Source: Planctomycetota bacterium
Lineage (GTDB): Bacteria; Planctomycetota; Planctomycetia; Pirellulales; Pirellulaceae
Assembly (NCBI GenBank): GCA_017303505.1
Contig: JAFLCP010000034.1
Location: 1 to 56,399, forward strand
DNA length: 56,399 nucleotides
Direction: 5' to 3'
Shown here: one piece after another, positions 34,544 to 43,369 of the stretch
How positions within the stretch are numbered: position 1 is the stretch's first letter
How the letters are laid out: each line of letters begins with the position of its first letter
Position numbers and translations under genes: made by a program
The notes under the pieces: generated by a model
The model's input: the letters and a program-made list of their open reading frames with translations, nothing else
What the model was told of the DNA's origin: nothing
Database searches by the model: none

Positions 34544-36010
34544 ATGGAAGAAACGAATCTCTCCAATAACGAGACCCCAACAAAACGGTTGTACATCGAA
34601 ACTGTTGGGTGTCAGATGAATGTCCTCGATAGTGAGATGGTCGTGGCGAGTTTGCGCCGTCAGGGATATTCGTTAACTCGCGATCTTGAAGCTGCGGATA
34701 CGATCCTATTCAACACATGCAGTGTTCGCGAAAACGCTGAAGAGAAGGTTTACGGATCGCTGACCCGGCTTAAAAGGCTCAAAGAACGCTTTCCTGAAAA
34801 AGTGATTGGCGTCATGGGATGTATGGCTCAAAAGGATCAAAAGATTGTTTTTGATCGTGCGCCGTATGTGGACCTAGTGGTTGGCCCAGGACAGTTGCAT
34901 CGTATTCCTGAGCTCATCAGCAAAGTGGAAAGCGGCGCGGGACAACAAATGGCCGTGAGCCTTTCGCGAAAAGGTGGTACGGTTGACGAAATCAAACGCA
35001 GCCACGAGTCGTTTGATCCTCTTCGCGATCCAACGATGCGTCCAACGCCATTTCAAGCGTACCTCCGTATTCAGATCGGCTGCGATAAGTTTTGCACGTA
35101 TTGCATCGTCCCAATGACACGTGGACCTGAACAAGGGCGGCCTCCAGAACAGATCGTTGAAGAAGCCAAGATACTCGCAGACCAAGGTTGCAAAGAAATC
35201 ACGCTCCTCGGTCAAACCGTAAACAGCTATCGTTACAAGGATGATGCTGGTACGGTCAACATGTCTGAGCTCTTGCGACGATTACATCCTATCCGTGGTT
35301 TGGAACGGATTAAGTTCGTTACCAATTACCCCAAAGACATGACTCGCGAATTGCTCGAAACGGTTCGGGATCTTCCTAAGGTTTGCCCTTATTTGCATGT
35401 CCCCGCACAAAGCGGTTCCGATGAAATGCTCAAACGGATGAAACGTGGATATACGATTGCCGATTACATGGAAATGATGCAACGTATTCGCGAGATACTT
35501 CCGCAGGCTTCCGTCAGCAGCGACTTTATTGTTGGATTCTGTGGTGAGACCGACGAAGATTTTGCTAAGACGGTGGACTTGGTAAAAGAATGTCGCTTCA
35601 AGAATAGCTTTATCTTCCAGTACAGCGTTCGGCCTGGCACAAAAGCAGCGGATCTGCTCCCCGACGATGTTCCTGCTGACGTGAAACAATGGCGCAATAA
35701 CGAGTTATTGCGAGTGCAAAATGAGATCAGTGCCGAAGACAACTGCCGCTTCTTGGGAAGCCGAGTTCAAGTATTGGTAGAAGGCCCAAGCAAGGTTTCG
35801 GTTAAACGTGGTGAAACTGGCCCGCTTCGGCAAATGACCGGCAGAACTCCGTGCGATCGAATTGTGGTTTGGGATGGCAATGAACGACAAGCAGGTCAAT
35901 TGCTCGACATCCTAATCCATGATGTGAGTGCCACCACTTTATTTGGTTCGGTAGAAACAAGAGATATTCCGTCCGATGTCTTTCTTCCTACGCTTACCTT
36001 ACAGTCCTAA
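34544..36010 (+). CDS. miaB: tRNA-2-methylthio-N6-dimethylallyladenosine synthase (MiaB)
   Basis: The protein has 488 residues. The N-terminal methylthiotransferase domain has the three auxiliary-cluster cysteines C23 (GCQMN), C59 (NTCSVR) and C93 (MGCMAQ). The radical SAM triad is C180, C184, C187 (CDKFCTYC). A TRAM domain fills the C-terminal ~70 residues. It adds the methylthio group to i6A37 in tRNAs that read UNN codons. The small membrane protein gene lies 22 bp upstream, and the M50-like protease gene follows after 3 bp. Length and motifs are those of the full family; MiaB rather than RimO is supported by the MxxxE/TRAM layout and N-terminal GCQMN. Confidence 0.96.
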   Translation: MEETNLSNNETPTKRLYIETVGCQMNVLDSEMVVASLRRQGYSLTRDLEAADTILFNTCSVRENAEEKVYGSLTRLKRLKERFPEKVIGVMGCMAQKDQKIVFDRAPYVDLVVGPGQLHRIPELISKVESGAGQQMAVSLSRKGGTVDEIKRSHESFDPLRDPTMRPTPFQAYLRIQIGCDKFCTYCIVPMTRGPEQGRPPEQIVEEAKILADQGCKEITLLGQTVNSYRYKDDAGTVNMSELLRRLHPIRGLERIKFVTNYPKDMTRELLETVRDLPKVCPYLHVPAQSGSDEMLKRMKRGYTIADYMEMMQRIREILPQASVSSDFIVGFCGETDEDFAKTVDLVKECRFKNSFIFQYSVRPGTKAADLLPDDVPADVKQWRNNELLRVQNEISAEDNCRFLGSRVQVLVEGPSKVSVKRGETGPLRQMTGRTPCDRIVVWDGNERQAGQLLDILIHDVSATTLFGSVETRDIPSDVFLPTLTLQS

Positions 36011-36013
36011 GCG

Positions 36014-36730
36014 ATGACACTTCGACTTGCCGAAGCATTTGATCGATCGCTTGAGGCAATCAAGTGGCCTGCGGCGGTACTGAGTCTCCTCAGTTTACCC
36101 GTCGCACTGTTTGCTTTTGTTAAACTAGTGCTGCGCTGCTTTTCTGAGCCGTTGGATTTGTTGCCCTTGTTGGCAGGTGCTGCCGTATTGATGCTCGCTT
36201 GGCGGCAGTTTCGTTGGTTTGCCTGGGGAGCGAGCAAAGTTATCGTGTGGGAGCACGAACTCACGCATGCCATTTTCGCTTGGCTCACCGGGCACAAGGT
36301 ATTGCGTCAAGAATGGCTAAACGAAGATGGTGGTAAGATTGAGTTTGTAGGGCGGGGGAATTGGCTAATCACTGTTGCCCCTTACTTTTTTCCAACGTCT
36401 GCATTTCTTCTGTTAGTCCCTGCGCTTTTGATGCCCTTTAATTTTCTCCCTTGGTCGCAACTGGCTTTGGGAGTTGCGTTGGGATTTCATCTTGTCTCGA
36501 CTTACATTGAGACGCATCGCGATCAATCGGACCTGAAGAAATTGGGTTGGATCTTTTGTTGGCTGTTCTTGCCCACCGCCAATGTGATTGCGGTCGCACT
36601 TCTGATTGCCTATGCGCAAAGCGGCCTTCAGGGCATGGGAGAATACTTTGCAGACGGCTGGGATTTGCTCAAGTGGCTGCGATCGACGTATTTGCCAGGT
36701 CTGACATGGCTTCCCGGGTCGCCCGAATAA
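36014..36730 (+). CDS. M50-like membrane metallopeptidase
   Basis: The protein has 238 residues with about five hydrophobic helices. HELTH (81-85) is a zinc-binding HEXXH motif placed at a membrane helix start, as in site-2-type proteases and the M50B family; T84 replaces the usual Gly. A second zinc ligand could be the acidic TYIETHRDQSD segment (about 164-174), the place of the downstream Asp motif. It starts 3 bp after miaB, so the two are co-transcribed. The end overlaps the convergent small ORF by about 62 bp. Substrate unknown; intramembrane cleavage of a signalling protein is a guess. Confidence 0.75.
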   Translation: MTLRLAEAFDRSLEAIKWPAAVLSLLSLPVALFAFVKLVLRCFSEPLDLLPLLAGAAVLMLAWRQFRWFAWGASKVIVWEHELTHAIFAWLTGHKVLRQEWLNEDGGKIEFVGRGNWLITVAPYFFPTSAFLLLVPALLMPFNFLPWSQLALGVALGFHLVSTYIETHRDQSDLKKLGWIFCWLFLPTANVIAVALLIAYAQSGLQGMGEYFADGWDLLKWLRSTYLPGLTWLPGSPE

Positions 36731-36965
36731 CCCGCGCCAAGGCTGGATCCAATTCATGGATCGGAAGGTCATTTTCCGTAGCCAAACTACTGGTGACCTG
36801 TTGCAACTGCTCAAGTACTGACAGCGAGATGTCAACAAACAGAATCTTCTTGCTACCGATGCGACATTTTCCGCCTGCCACTCCCCCCAACCATTCTCTG
36901 CGAATCGTAAAGCCATTGCGTTTGGCGGTCTCTAATGCGATTTGAAGCAAGTCCAATGAATGCAT
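36669..36965 (-). CDS. Small conserved hypothetical protein, antisense overlap with the M50-like gene
   Basis: The protein has 98 residues from the ATG at 36965; a GTG at 37001 would add 12. It has the look of a real soluble protein: a mixed alpha/beta pattern with a segment RREWLGGVAGGKC (25-37) followed by a hydrophobic strand (KILFVDISLS) and helix. The pattern 'EWLGG-GG-C ... FVDL-L--EQL-QV' recalls small planctomycete proteins. The last ~62 bp overlap the 3' end of the M50-like gene on the other strand. Function unknown. Confidence 0.6.
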   Translation of the reverse strand: MHSLDLLQIALETAKRNGFTIRREWLGGVAGGKCRIGSKKILFVDISLSVLEQLQQVTSSLATENDLPIHELDPALARVIRATREAMSDLANTSIAAT

Positions 36966-37119
36966 CTTGATATCCAGGCGCAGGGGTGAGTTATAGTCCA
37001 CAGTTGTGCGGCTGGATCATCTAGCGCGCACCGTTCGGTTTCAAGGTCAACTTTCAGCGGTCGTACTGCAGAATTTGGTCCGATTTCGTCGATAGCTCAT
37101 TCATAGGAAATCCTCGACT

Positions 37120-37144
37120 TAACTTAAGAATACGCCTTAAGTTA
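37120..37144. promoter_or_regulatory. Perfect 9-bp inverted repeat upstream of the histidine kinase gene
   Basis: TAACTTAAG (37120-37128), a 7-bp spacer and CTTAAGTTA (37136-37144) form an AT-rich dyad in the gap between the small ORF and the histidine kinase gene, about 100 bp before its start. No T run follows, so it fits an operator better than a terminator. Confidence 0.5.
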
Positions 37145-37241
37145 GGCTGATCTGGATAGATGGGAAGAATGGTTTTGGCCGATTGGCGAGCCTGGGTTGT
37201 TTGCTCAGGAATTTGGCTAAAGCGATGACTGGGTAGGTTAG

Positions 37242-38024
37242 GTGGATTTAATGACATTGCGCGAAGCAACTCGAGACGAACTACTGGAAGAAAACGCAGC
37301 TCTGCGAGCCAAGTTGGAGCAGATGCAGAGGATGGCGGTGTTGGGCGAATTGACCAGTACTACGACCCACGAGTTCAATAACCTGCTTACCACGATGTTG
37401 AATTACGCCAAATTGGGTTTGCGCTATCGAGATGAGCCAAGCCGTGATAAAGCGTTTCAGCGAATTTTGGATGCCTCCAATCGTGCAGCTAAGTTAACTG
37501 GGACGATTTTAGCCATGGCGCGAAATCGCACTGGCCAAATGGAGCCTACAGACCTCAAGCAAGTGATCGAAGATACCTTGCTATTGATGGAGAAGGAGTT
37601 GCAGAAGTACCGAATCGGCATCGAGAAGAAGATCGAGAGCGTCCCTCTGATTCTGGCTACTGGCAGTCAATTGCAACGCGTTCTGATCAATATGCTCGTC
37701 AACGCACGACAAGCGATGCCCAACGGTGGAATGGTGTTATTGCAGTTGACGAGTGAAGATGAAGGACGCATTGTCACGCTTGCGATTCGAGACACAGGGC
37801 AGGGGATTGCCCCCGAACATTTGCCCAAGATCTTTGATCCTTTCTTCAGTACCAAGAGTGGCCCAGACGCTAGTGGTAAAGGTGGAACAGGCTTAGGCCT
37901 CTCCGCATGTCGCGAAATCATCGAGAGCCACTCAGGGCGAATTCGTGTTGAAAGCACAATCGGTCGTGGAACTCAGTTCATTATGCGTTTCCCATCGCTG
38001 TTGGTGGACCACGAAGCAGCCTAA
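37242..38024 (+). CDS. Cytoplasmic histidine kinase without sensor domain
   Basis: The protein has 260 residues from GTG 37242 (ATG at 37251 is an alternative). A short coiled coil (10-30) leads to the dimerisation/phospho-acceptor helix with H43 in TTHEFNN. The ATPase part has N-box (NMLVNARQAMP), DTGQGI G1, FDPFFSTK and GGTGLGL G2. There is no membrane helix, PAS or GAF domain, so its input must come from a partner. No response regulator gene is next to it (an orphan kinase). It overlaps the acyltransferase gene end by 4 bp, tail to tail. The dyad at 37120-37144 may control it. Confidence 0.93.
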   Translation: MDLMTLREATRDELLEENAALRAKLEQMQRMAVLGELTSTTTHEFNNLLTTMLNYAKLGLRYRDEPSRDKAFQRILDASNRAAKLTGTILAMARNRTGQMEPTDLKQVIEDTLLLMEKELQKYRIGIEKKIESVPLILATGSQLQRVLINMLVNARQAMPNGGMVLLQLTSEDEGRIVTLAIRDTGQGIAPEHLPKIFDPFFSTKSGPDASGKGGTGLGLSACREIIESHSGRIRVESTIGRGTQFIMRFPSLLVDHEAA

Positions 38025-39265
38025 ATCTTCACATAGTATTTGTGGCGATACATCCAGAGTAGGATAAGCCACAAGCAGAAGAGCGTCGTGGCTCCCAGCA
38101 AAATAGGTTGCCAGTTCCCGCCACCGATCAAGAAGGGCTTTGGGCCGAAGTGCTTGGTTAGGTTCTCGCTAACCCAACCCGCGATGGTTTCTGCCATGAC
38201 ATAGCTGGCGATCGAATTAGCACCGATGACCAGCAACGGAAAAAATGCTCGACTCCACTTGGCGACATCTAAAAGCAAATAGAAAATTCCCATCATTGCA
38301 AAGCAGCACCCACCACTCCATAGCGTCCAAGTAGGTGTCCAAATTCTCTTCACGATAGGGCAGAGTCCAAGCGTACTGATGCCCCAACCTGCGAACAGCA
38401 AAATGCCTGCTGTCACGAAGCAATAGGTCCATTTCTTTTGCGAACTAATTTCTGGGTTCGCCAGCCACCTTCCCGCGACTAGTCCCAAAAGCATCGTGGC
38501 CAGAGTCGGGATAAAGCTCAATGTCGCATAGCCTCCGCGATTGAACTTAAAGAGCTCTTCACGAGGAAACAGATTGAGCCACCAACAATCGAACGCCCAG
38601 GCAGGATTGGTGTTCTTGTTCCAATGAGCTTGAAAGCCCTCCATCCAGTGCGGCCATTCGTTTGGTACGCCGACGGTGGTGCGATCGAAATCCGCACTGG
38701 GTAAAGGATAAATCGCAAACAGCGCCCAGTAGCCAAGCAACAAGCCCGCGATTGCGATGGGGGTAATGTGTGTACGAGCTCGAGCGACCAATACCAATGG
38801 AAAATACCCGAGTCCGATTTGAGTCAGGGTATCTTCGAAGGTGAAATAGGTTTGTTCGCGATGTAGGCTGCGGAGGAAGATGCCCAAAAAAATGAGAAAT
38901 AGACTTCGCCAAGCAGCGTGCATCAGGATGGTCAGCGTGGACTGCGCGGCCGAGCGTTTCAAAAGTGAGAAGGCTAGCGAAGTACCGACCAAAAACGAAA
39001 AACTTGGCTGGATCAGATCGTGTAGCGAACATCCAATCCATTCCACATGTGTGGTATGAAATTTGAGCCACTCAAAGAATGAGTTGTCTGGATAAACTTT
39101 CGCTAAGGAACTGAGATGGACCATTTCAGCCATCATCAATAACATGACAAAGCCGCGATAGGCATCGATTGAGAGCAGTCGTTGAGGCAAGCTCTGACTT
39201 ATATTACCGGCGGTGTTCGAGGTGGATGTTGAGAGAGAGGAGGCAGTGGAGTTTGAGGTGGTCAT
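38021..39265 (-). CDS. HGSNAT/DUF5009-like membrane acyltransferase
   Basis: The protein has 414 residues from the ATG at 39265; a TTG 12 bp upstream is unlikely. The N-terminal Ser/Thr-rich stretch is followed by RLLSIDAYRGFVM, the family start, with the conserved D-RG. About ten or eleven membrane helices follow, including a likely catalytic His region (HTTHVEW and HDLIQPSFSFLVG). The family includes heparan-alpha-glucosaminide N-acetyltransferase and bacterial NagX-type proteins, which move acetyl groups across the membrane to sugars. It lies 43 bp behind ExbD on the same strand, so it may be at the tail of the VWA/Exb operon. Acceptor unknown. Confidence 0.85.
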   Translation of the reverse strand: MTTSNSTASSLSTSTSNTAGNISQSLPQRLLSIDAYRGFVMLLMMAEMVHLSSLAKVYPDNSFFEWLKFHTTHVEWIGCSLHDLIQPSFSFLVGTSLAFSLLKRSAAQSTLTILMHAAWRSLFLIFLGIFLRSLHREQTYFTFEDTLTQIGLGYFPLVLVARARTHITPIAIAGLLLGYWALFAIYPLPSADFDRTTVGVPNEWPHWMEGFQAHWNKNTNPAWAFDCWWLNLFPREELFKFNRGGYATLSFIPTLATMLLGLVAGRWLANPEISSQKKWTYCFVTAGILLFAGWGISTLGLCPIVKRIWTPTWTLWSGGCCFAMMGIFYLLLDVAKWSRAFFPLLVIGANSIASYVMAETIAGWVSENLTKHFGPKPFLIGGGNWQPILLGATTLFCLWLILLWMYRHKYYVKI

Positions 39266-39308
39266 TCGTAACTCCAAATTTGAATACAGGCAGGAAGTAA
39301 AGGGAGGG

Positions 39309-39758
39309 TCATTGAGTAGTTAAGTAGAGAGACGTAAAGCCGACTCCCCGAATTTGATCATAGATTTCGATAACGCGTTCAGTGGGTAATTCGGGAACAG
39401 GATCAATAATTACCGGCACATCTTGACGGATTTTGATCAACGCGGAAAGACGGGCCAGGAGTTCTTCGGTCGTCGCCAGACTCTGATCGTTCAGGAGTAT
39501 TTCCATCGAAGTTCCGTTCATGGCCAGACGAACCACGATTTCATCAACATCTGTTGCTTTCGGTTCGGTAGGAGTTGCGGTTCCACCCGCAGCCGGTTGT
39601 TGGGCCGATTCGACTGCTCCCGATGGAAGAATCTGTTCGACTCGATCAAAACTAGCTGTAGCCAAAAAGAACACGAGCAACAAAAACACGACATCGATCA
39701 TCGGAGTCATCATGACATCAGGACGACGAGAGTTGTCGCGATGGTAAACAGCTTTCAT
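39309..39758 (-). CDS. ExbD/TolR-family protein (second copy)
   Basis: The protein has 149 residues. One membrane helix starts near residue 20 within the TPMIDVVFLLLVFFL motif, with the proton-path Asp in MID. A Pro/Ala/Thr-rich linker and a soluble C-terminal ExbD domain follow. It overlaps the previous exbD by ATGA (39755-39758). ExbB/ExbD pairs use the proton gradient to move an outer-membrane partner. Two ExbD copies behind one ExbB suggest a heteromeric stator. Confidence 0.9.
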   Translation of the reverse strand: MKAVYHRDNSRRPDVMMTPMIDVVFLLLVFFLATASFDRVEQILPSGAVESAQQPAAGGTATPTEPKATDVDEIVVRLAMNGTSMEILLNDQSLATTEELLARLSALIKIRQDVPVIIDPVPELPTERVIEIYDQIRGVGFTSLYLTTQ

Positions 39759-40180
39759 GTCCCACCTCGCGATTCATAGACGCCAAACACGATATCGCCG
39801 ATTTTTTCTTCGTTGAGAAGCTTGAGTGCCTCAGCCAACTTAGCGTACGGCTGAGATCGGGCGATACGGATCTTGACGCGCAAGATGCCGTTCTCTGCTG
39901 TTAATCTCTGTCTGGCGATTTCACGAAATCGATCGCGCGAAGTCCATTGTCCAGCAACCATCCAGCTTCCATCTTCCAAGATATTAAGCGTTAGTTGGGG
40001 GCGATCCAGGTTATTGTCGATGCCGGTTTTGGCGACTGGCAAATCCAGTTTGACGTTCGCTTCCTGTTTGGCTAAGTGGCTCGATACCAGAAAGAATATG
40101 ATCAACAAAAACACGACATCAATCATCGGAGTCATGTTGATGGAGACATCACCGCGCTGGCCGTAGTTGGGGATTTGCAT
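39755..40180 (-). CDS. ExbD/TolR-family protein (first copy)
   Basis: The protein has 141 residues. It starts MQIPNYG and has the NMTPMIDVVFLLIIFFLVSSH membrane motif with the catalytic-type Asp, then a soluble domain that ends in a strand-helix-strand ExbD fold. It lies 54 bp after exbB and is coupled to the second exbD by ATGA. The two copies differ strongly in linker and C-terminal domain, so they are not a recent duplication. Confidence 0.9.
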   Translation of the reverse strand: MQIPNYGQRGDVSINMTPMIDVVFLLIIFFLVSSHLAKQEANVKLDLPVAKTGIDNNLDRPQLTLNILEDGSWMVAGQWTSRDRFREIARQRLTAENGILRVKIRIARSQPYAKLAEALKLLNEEKIGDIVFGVYESRGGT

Positions 40181-40234
40181 TGGCTCAAACCATTTGCAAG
40201 TAAAGTAGCTGGTCGGTGATAAAAGGCGAAGTGA

Positions 40235-40981
40235 TTAAGAACGGGGCGGAGGCGTGCTGGGGGGCGAACTTGGTGGAGCGCGGAAGGCACCGGGTGTCGC
40301 TCGTCGTCGAATAGGTGAAAAAATTTGCTGAGCGAGGTAAGCGCTTTCAGCAATGATTTGGTCGATTTTGTTGCGGAACACGGCAAATGCCCCGAGCGCA
40401 GGGATCGCAATCAATAGACCGGCCACAGTTGTCACCAGTGCTGAATAGATACCTTCGGCTAGATCCGCTGCACCTGCCGTACCTTGTGACACGGCCACTT
40501 CGCGAAAGGCAAAAATCATACCGGTTACGGTTCCAAGCAAGCCAATCATGGGAGCAATGTTACCGATCACAGATAGATATTCGATCTTGCGATAAAGTCT
40601 GGCGGCTTGCTCGGCAATTGCATCTTCAAGTGCTTTTTCTGCACCTGGCCAACCCAAATCGGCTTCGGCCAAACCATTGACAAGGATGTAGGAAAATGGG
40701 CTCGGTTGGCTTCGGCAAAGTTGCTCAGCCTCTTTGATTTTACCCGCTGCCACCAACTGGCGTACCTGTTCTGCCAGGCCGTCTGGGATGAGTTCCTTTT
40801 TGCGTAAGGTCATCAGTTGTTCGAATACCAGATAGGCCGTAAGCATCGACAGCAGAATTAGGCTGATCATGATGCTGATGCCAACGATACCACCGCTGAA
40901 AATGATTTCTAGAAATCCACCGCTGGATTCCGTATCTCCACTCGGTGGAGCAACATTTGCTTGAGCGAACCAAAGCAGCAT
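40235..40981 (-). CDS. ExbB/TolQ/MotA-family proton channel protein
   Basis: The protein has 248 residues from the ATG at 40981; a TTG 6 bp before it is less likely. It has an N-terminal membrane helix (about 26-50), a cytoplasmic helical loop, and two helices at about 135-160 and 170-200 that include the family motif IAPMIGLLGTVTGMI (stator channel) and ALVTTVAGLLIAIPAL. The C-terminal tail is Pro-rich. With the two ExbD proteins it would form a proton-driven motor. The gap to the exported unknown gene is 127 bp. Confidence 0.93.
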   Translation of the reverse strand: MLLWFAQANVAPPSGDTESSGGFLEIIFSGGIVGISIMISLILLSMLTAYLVFEQLMTLRKKELIPDGLAEQVRQLVAAGKIKEAEQLCRSQPSPFSYILVNGLAEADLGWPGAEKALEDAIAEQAARLYRKIEYLSVIGNIAPMIGLLGTVTGMIFAFREVAVSQGTAGAADLAEGIYSALVTTVAGLLIAIPALGAFAVFRNKIDQIIAESAYLAQQIFSPIRRRATPGAFRAPPSSPPSTPPPRS

Positions 40982-41108
40982 CTGCAAAATCCTATTCGTT
41001 CAGAGTGCGGCAAAAGAAAATAAACTAGTAGGACGGATGATCGATCCGATCCGTTCTCGAAGGCAATAAAACGTGTGCTGTGTTGTAAAACGAGCTTGGC
41101 AATAAAAC

Positions 41109-42149
41109 TTAGGGAGTAGGGAACAGGGCTTGCAGGCGCTCGGCAGATTGTTGCACAGCCTCTTTACCGAGCACTTCTTCCGCTGCGACTCTTGCAACTC
41201 GCACACGATCGTAACGGTCTCGATGCAGAATGGCAATCCGCAGGCTTTCGAAAGCGGAAAGGCTCGGTTGACGCGCAGCACGCCAGCGATCGGCGATGAG
41301 TTCCGTAGGGCCTAACTGTAATGGTAAAAGAAGCGAATCACGTCGAGTTTGCCATCCCAGCAGGGTGGCTGCGCTGTCGGGTGAAATGGGAACGATGCGC
41401 CAAAGCTGACAAGTTGCAAGTTCTGCGATGGCTGAATTGGTGGACCGGGTCAACTTTTCTAGCGTGTCCACAGCATCATTGCGTTTCGAACCAGAGAGCA
41501 ACCAACTGGCTCCCAGCAATTGAATCCCTTCTTCCTTTTCGGCGAGCCAGCCTTCTGCAGCGGTTTCCATTGCTTTGGTGGTTTGGCTGTCGACCCAATT
41601 TAGTGGCGCCGCCGCAAATAGAAACGGTGGCGGTGAATTTTTGCATAAGGTGACGTAGATGTTTCCTGCTGGGACACGATTCCCGATGGCGTTGGCCGTT
41701 ATGACTACTTGTGCCAACAAGAGCCGTTGTTGATAAGGCGGCATGTCGGTCTTTAAAACCGTTGCAGCCATCTTGGCATGTTCGGCGTATTTACCTTCAT
41801 AAAAATTGCGATCCATTTCGGCTGCATGTTCATTGTTCCATTGAGGACGCACGGCAACGACGCGATTGAGTTCGAGTTTCTTTAACGTTCCATTTTCATC
41901 GCGAATGTCCAATGTTTCTGCGTCGAGGCGAATGATGCGACAACGGACCGAATGCGAATTCCAGGTCTCCCAACTGTCATTCAGATTGGCCTTGGCAGGT
42001 CCAAACCAAATTTGATCGACGGGTGCGAGGGTCTCGTTCTCTGGCGTTGGCTCAGTTTGGTCTTGAGCCCGAACATGAGAGGCAGATAGGAGCAGAATGC
42101 CCCCGAAAAGAACCGCGATCACGGAAGAAAGTGTTGAGCGTGACAACAT
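41109..42149 (-). CDS. Exported protein of unknown function in the VWA/Exb operon
   Basis: The protein has 346 residues with a signal peptide (about 1-29, cut near HVRAQDQ). The N-terminal part (about 40-100) is a small beta domain; residues ~110-340 are helical with repeat-like hydrophobic spacing that recalls HEAT/TPR-type solenoids, without a clear family. It lies 4 bp after the VWA gene and before exbB, so it belongs to the same operon. It may be a periplasmic partner of the ExbBD motor or of the VWA protein. No family recognised. Confidence 0.8.
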   Translation of the reverse strand: MLSRSTLSSVIAVLFGGILLLSASHVRAQDQTEPTPENETLAPVDQIWFGPAKANLNDSWETWNSHSVRCRIIRLDAETLDIRDENGTLKKLELNRVVAVRPQWNNEHAAEMDRNFYEGKYAEHAKMAATVLKTDMPPYQQRLLLAQVVITANAIGNRVPAGNIYVTLCKNSPPPFLFAAAPLNWVDSQTTKAMETAAEGWLAEKEEGIQLLGASWLLSGSKRNDAVDTLEKLTRSTNSAIAELATCQLWRIVPISPDSAATLLGWQTRRDSLLLPLQLGPTELIADRWRAARQPSLSAFESLRIAILHRDRYDRVRVARVAAEEVLGKEAVQQSAERLQALFPTP

Positions 42150-42153
42150 GGTG

Positions 42154-43188
42154 TTAGGGCGATCCGTCTAATTGTTGTACGTCAATGTATCTGTATTCGC
42201 CAGAAGTTTCCGATGCAAGTTCTGCGATCCAACCGCCTGACCCATTCGAAGCTCCCGCTCCAAACTCAATACAATGGATGGTGGTCCCATTGCGTACGGC
42301 TCGATCGACGATCTGTTGCATCTGACTATTTTTCATCGGGGGATCGGAAGCATCGGTCAGAAAGAAAATGACATCGGGACCCATGGCCAATCCCATGCGA
42401 ATGGCGTTGGCATGTTCGGTACCACCGGTTGCCATCATCGAGCGGACAAAATCGGAGGCTGATAGTTTACTCTTTTCATCACCATAAAGCATCTTGGGCG
42501 TGTTGCTCGCAACACCGCGATAGAAAGTCGGAGCGTCGTTGTAAAAGACGATTTGAAATTGATGAACTTGTTCCAACGATTTCAGTGAGTTAATGAGTTC
42601 GCGTTTCGCAGCAGCCAACGGTTTACCATCGTACCCGTTCATACTGTCGGAGCGATCGAAGACATAGACAAATCGGGTGCCAGTGCCTGTCACTCCGAAG
42701 ACAGTGGTGGTGGCTTTGGGAACGTTGCCACTCGAACCGATCTCCGCCCCAGTTTCGCCAAGGCCGCTGCTTCCTACTTTACTGTTCAGATCGCCTGTGC
42801 TGTCCCCGCCTAAGTTCTCGAGACCATTGAGGAGTTCTCCCATATCGAGAGGAGCTTCAGCTGAACTGCCCGTTGCCTCTGCATTATTGGACGAGCTGGT
42901 ACTTGAGGCGGCGGATGCGTTAGCGCTGCTTTCGTTCAGAAAATACTCTCGGCCACCGGAAGTGGATGAGGCGACAGCGATTCCGACCGGGCGATCGGCT
43001 GATTCGCCGGTCCCTTTGCGAATCGGTTGCCAAAACCAAGCCATCGCAACTAGAACCACGACGTGGAGGACCGTGGAAAAAATCCAGGCCGGAGTCCTAC
43101 GGCGCGGCTCTAGGTCGGGCATTGCATCCCGCCAATTGCGTTTGCCGAGTTTCATCGAATCGGCAGCTGGATTTTGCTTACGATTCAT
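42154..43188 (-). CDS. Membrane-anchored von Willebrand factor A domain protein
   Basis: The protein has 344 residues. A basic N terminus is followed by one membrane helix (about 35-53), then a Ser/Ala/Gly-rich linker (about 60-160) and a VWA domain (about 170-335). The metal-ion adhesion site DRSDS (178-182), Thr in the TGGTE loop and a later Asp in FFLTDASDP fit a working MIDAS. The TonB-like layout (anchor, long linker, outer domain) makes it a possible mechanical arm driven by ExbB/ExbD. It is first in a five-gene minus-strand operon. Confidence 0.9.
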   Translation of the reverse strand: MNRKQNPAADSMKLGKRNWRDAMPDLEPRRRTPAWIFSTVLHVVVLVAMAWFWQPIRKGTGESADRPVGIAVASSTSGGREYFLNESSANASAASSTSSSNNAEATGSSAEAPLDMGELLNGLENLGGDSTGDLNSKVGSSGLGETGAEIGSSGNVPKATTTVFGVTGTGTRFVYVFDRSDSMNGYDGKPLAAAKRELINSLKSLEQVHQFQIVFYNDAPTFYRGVASNTPKMLYGDEKSKLSASDFVRSMMATGGTEHANAIRMGLAMGPDVIFFLTDASDPPMKNSQMQQIVDRAVRNGTTIHCIEFGAGASNGSGGWIAELASETSGEYRYIDVQQLDGSP

Positions 43189-43369
43189 CCCGAATCGCTC
43201 CCCAGGTCGGATGGTTTCATGAAAGCCCTATCCCTTTAATTTACGCGATCCCAAGGTGAAACGCCATGAATCCAATTTGAAACCTGGGGAATCCTGGTTT
43301 ACGAAGTGGCAACTTTGTTTCACAATATGCGGTTTGGTCCGTTTGCATGAGTCTTGCCAGAGGTTTACC

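Noticed and set aside
36413..36916. 167-residue minus-strand frame across the end of the M50-like gene
   Set aside because: Conflicts with two better frames and has no start signal or family pattern.
42677..43222. 181-residue plus-strand frame opposite the VWA gene
   Set aside because: Shadow of the Ser/Gly-rich linker and anchor; Pro/Ser/Leu repeats without domain structure.
43256..43369. N-terminal extension of peptide deformylase (38 residues)
   Set aside because: No family match, Cys/Trp-rich and not a convincing signal peptide; the GTG at 43370 gives a normal 192-residue enzyme.
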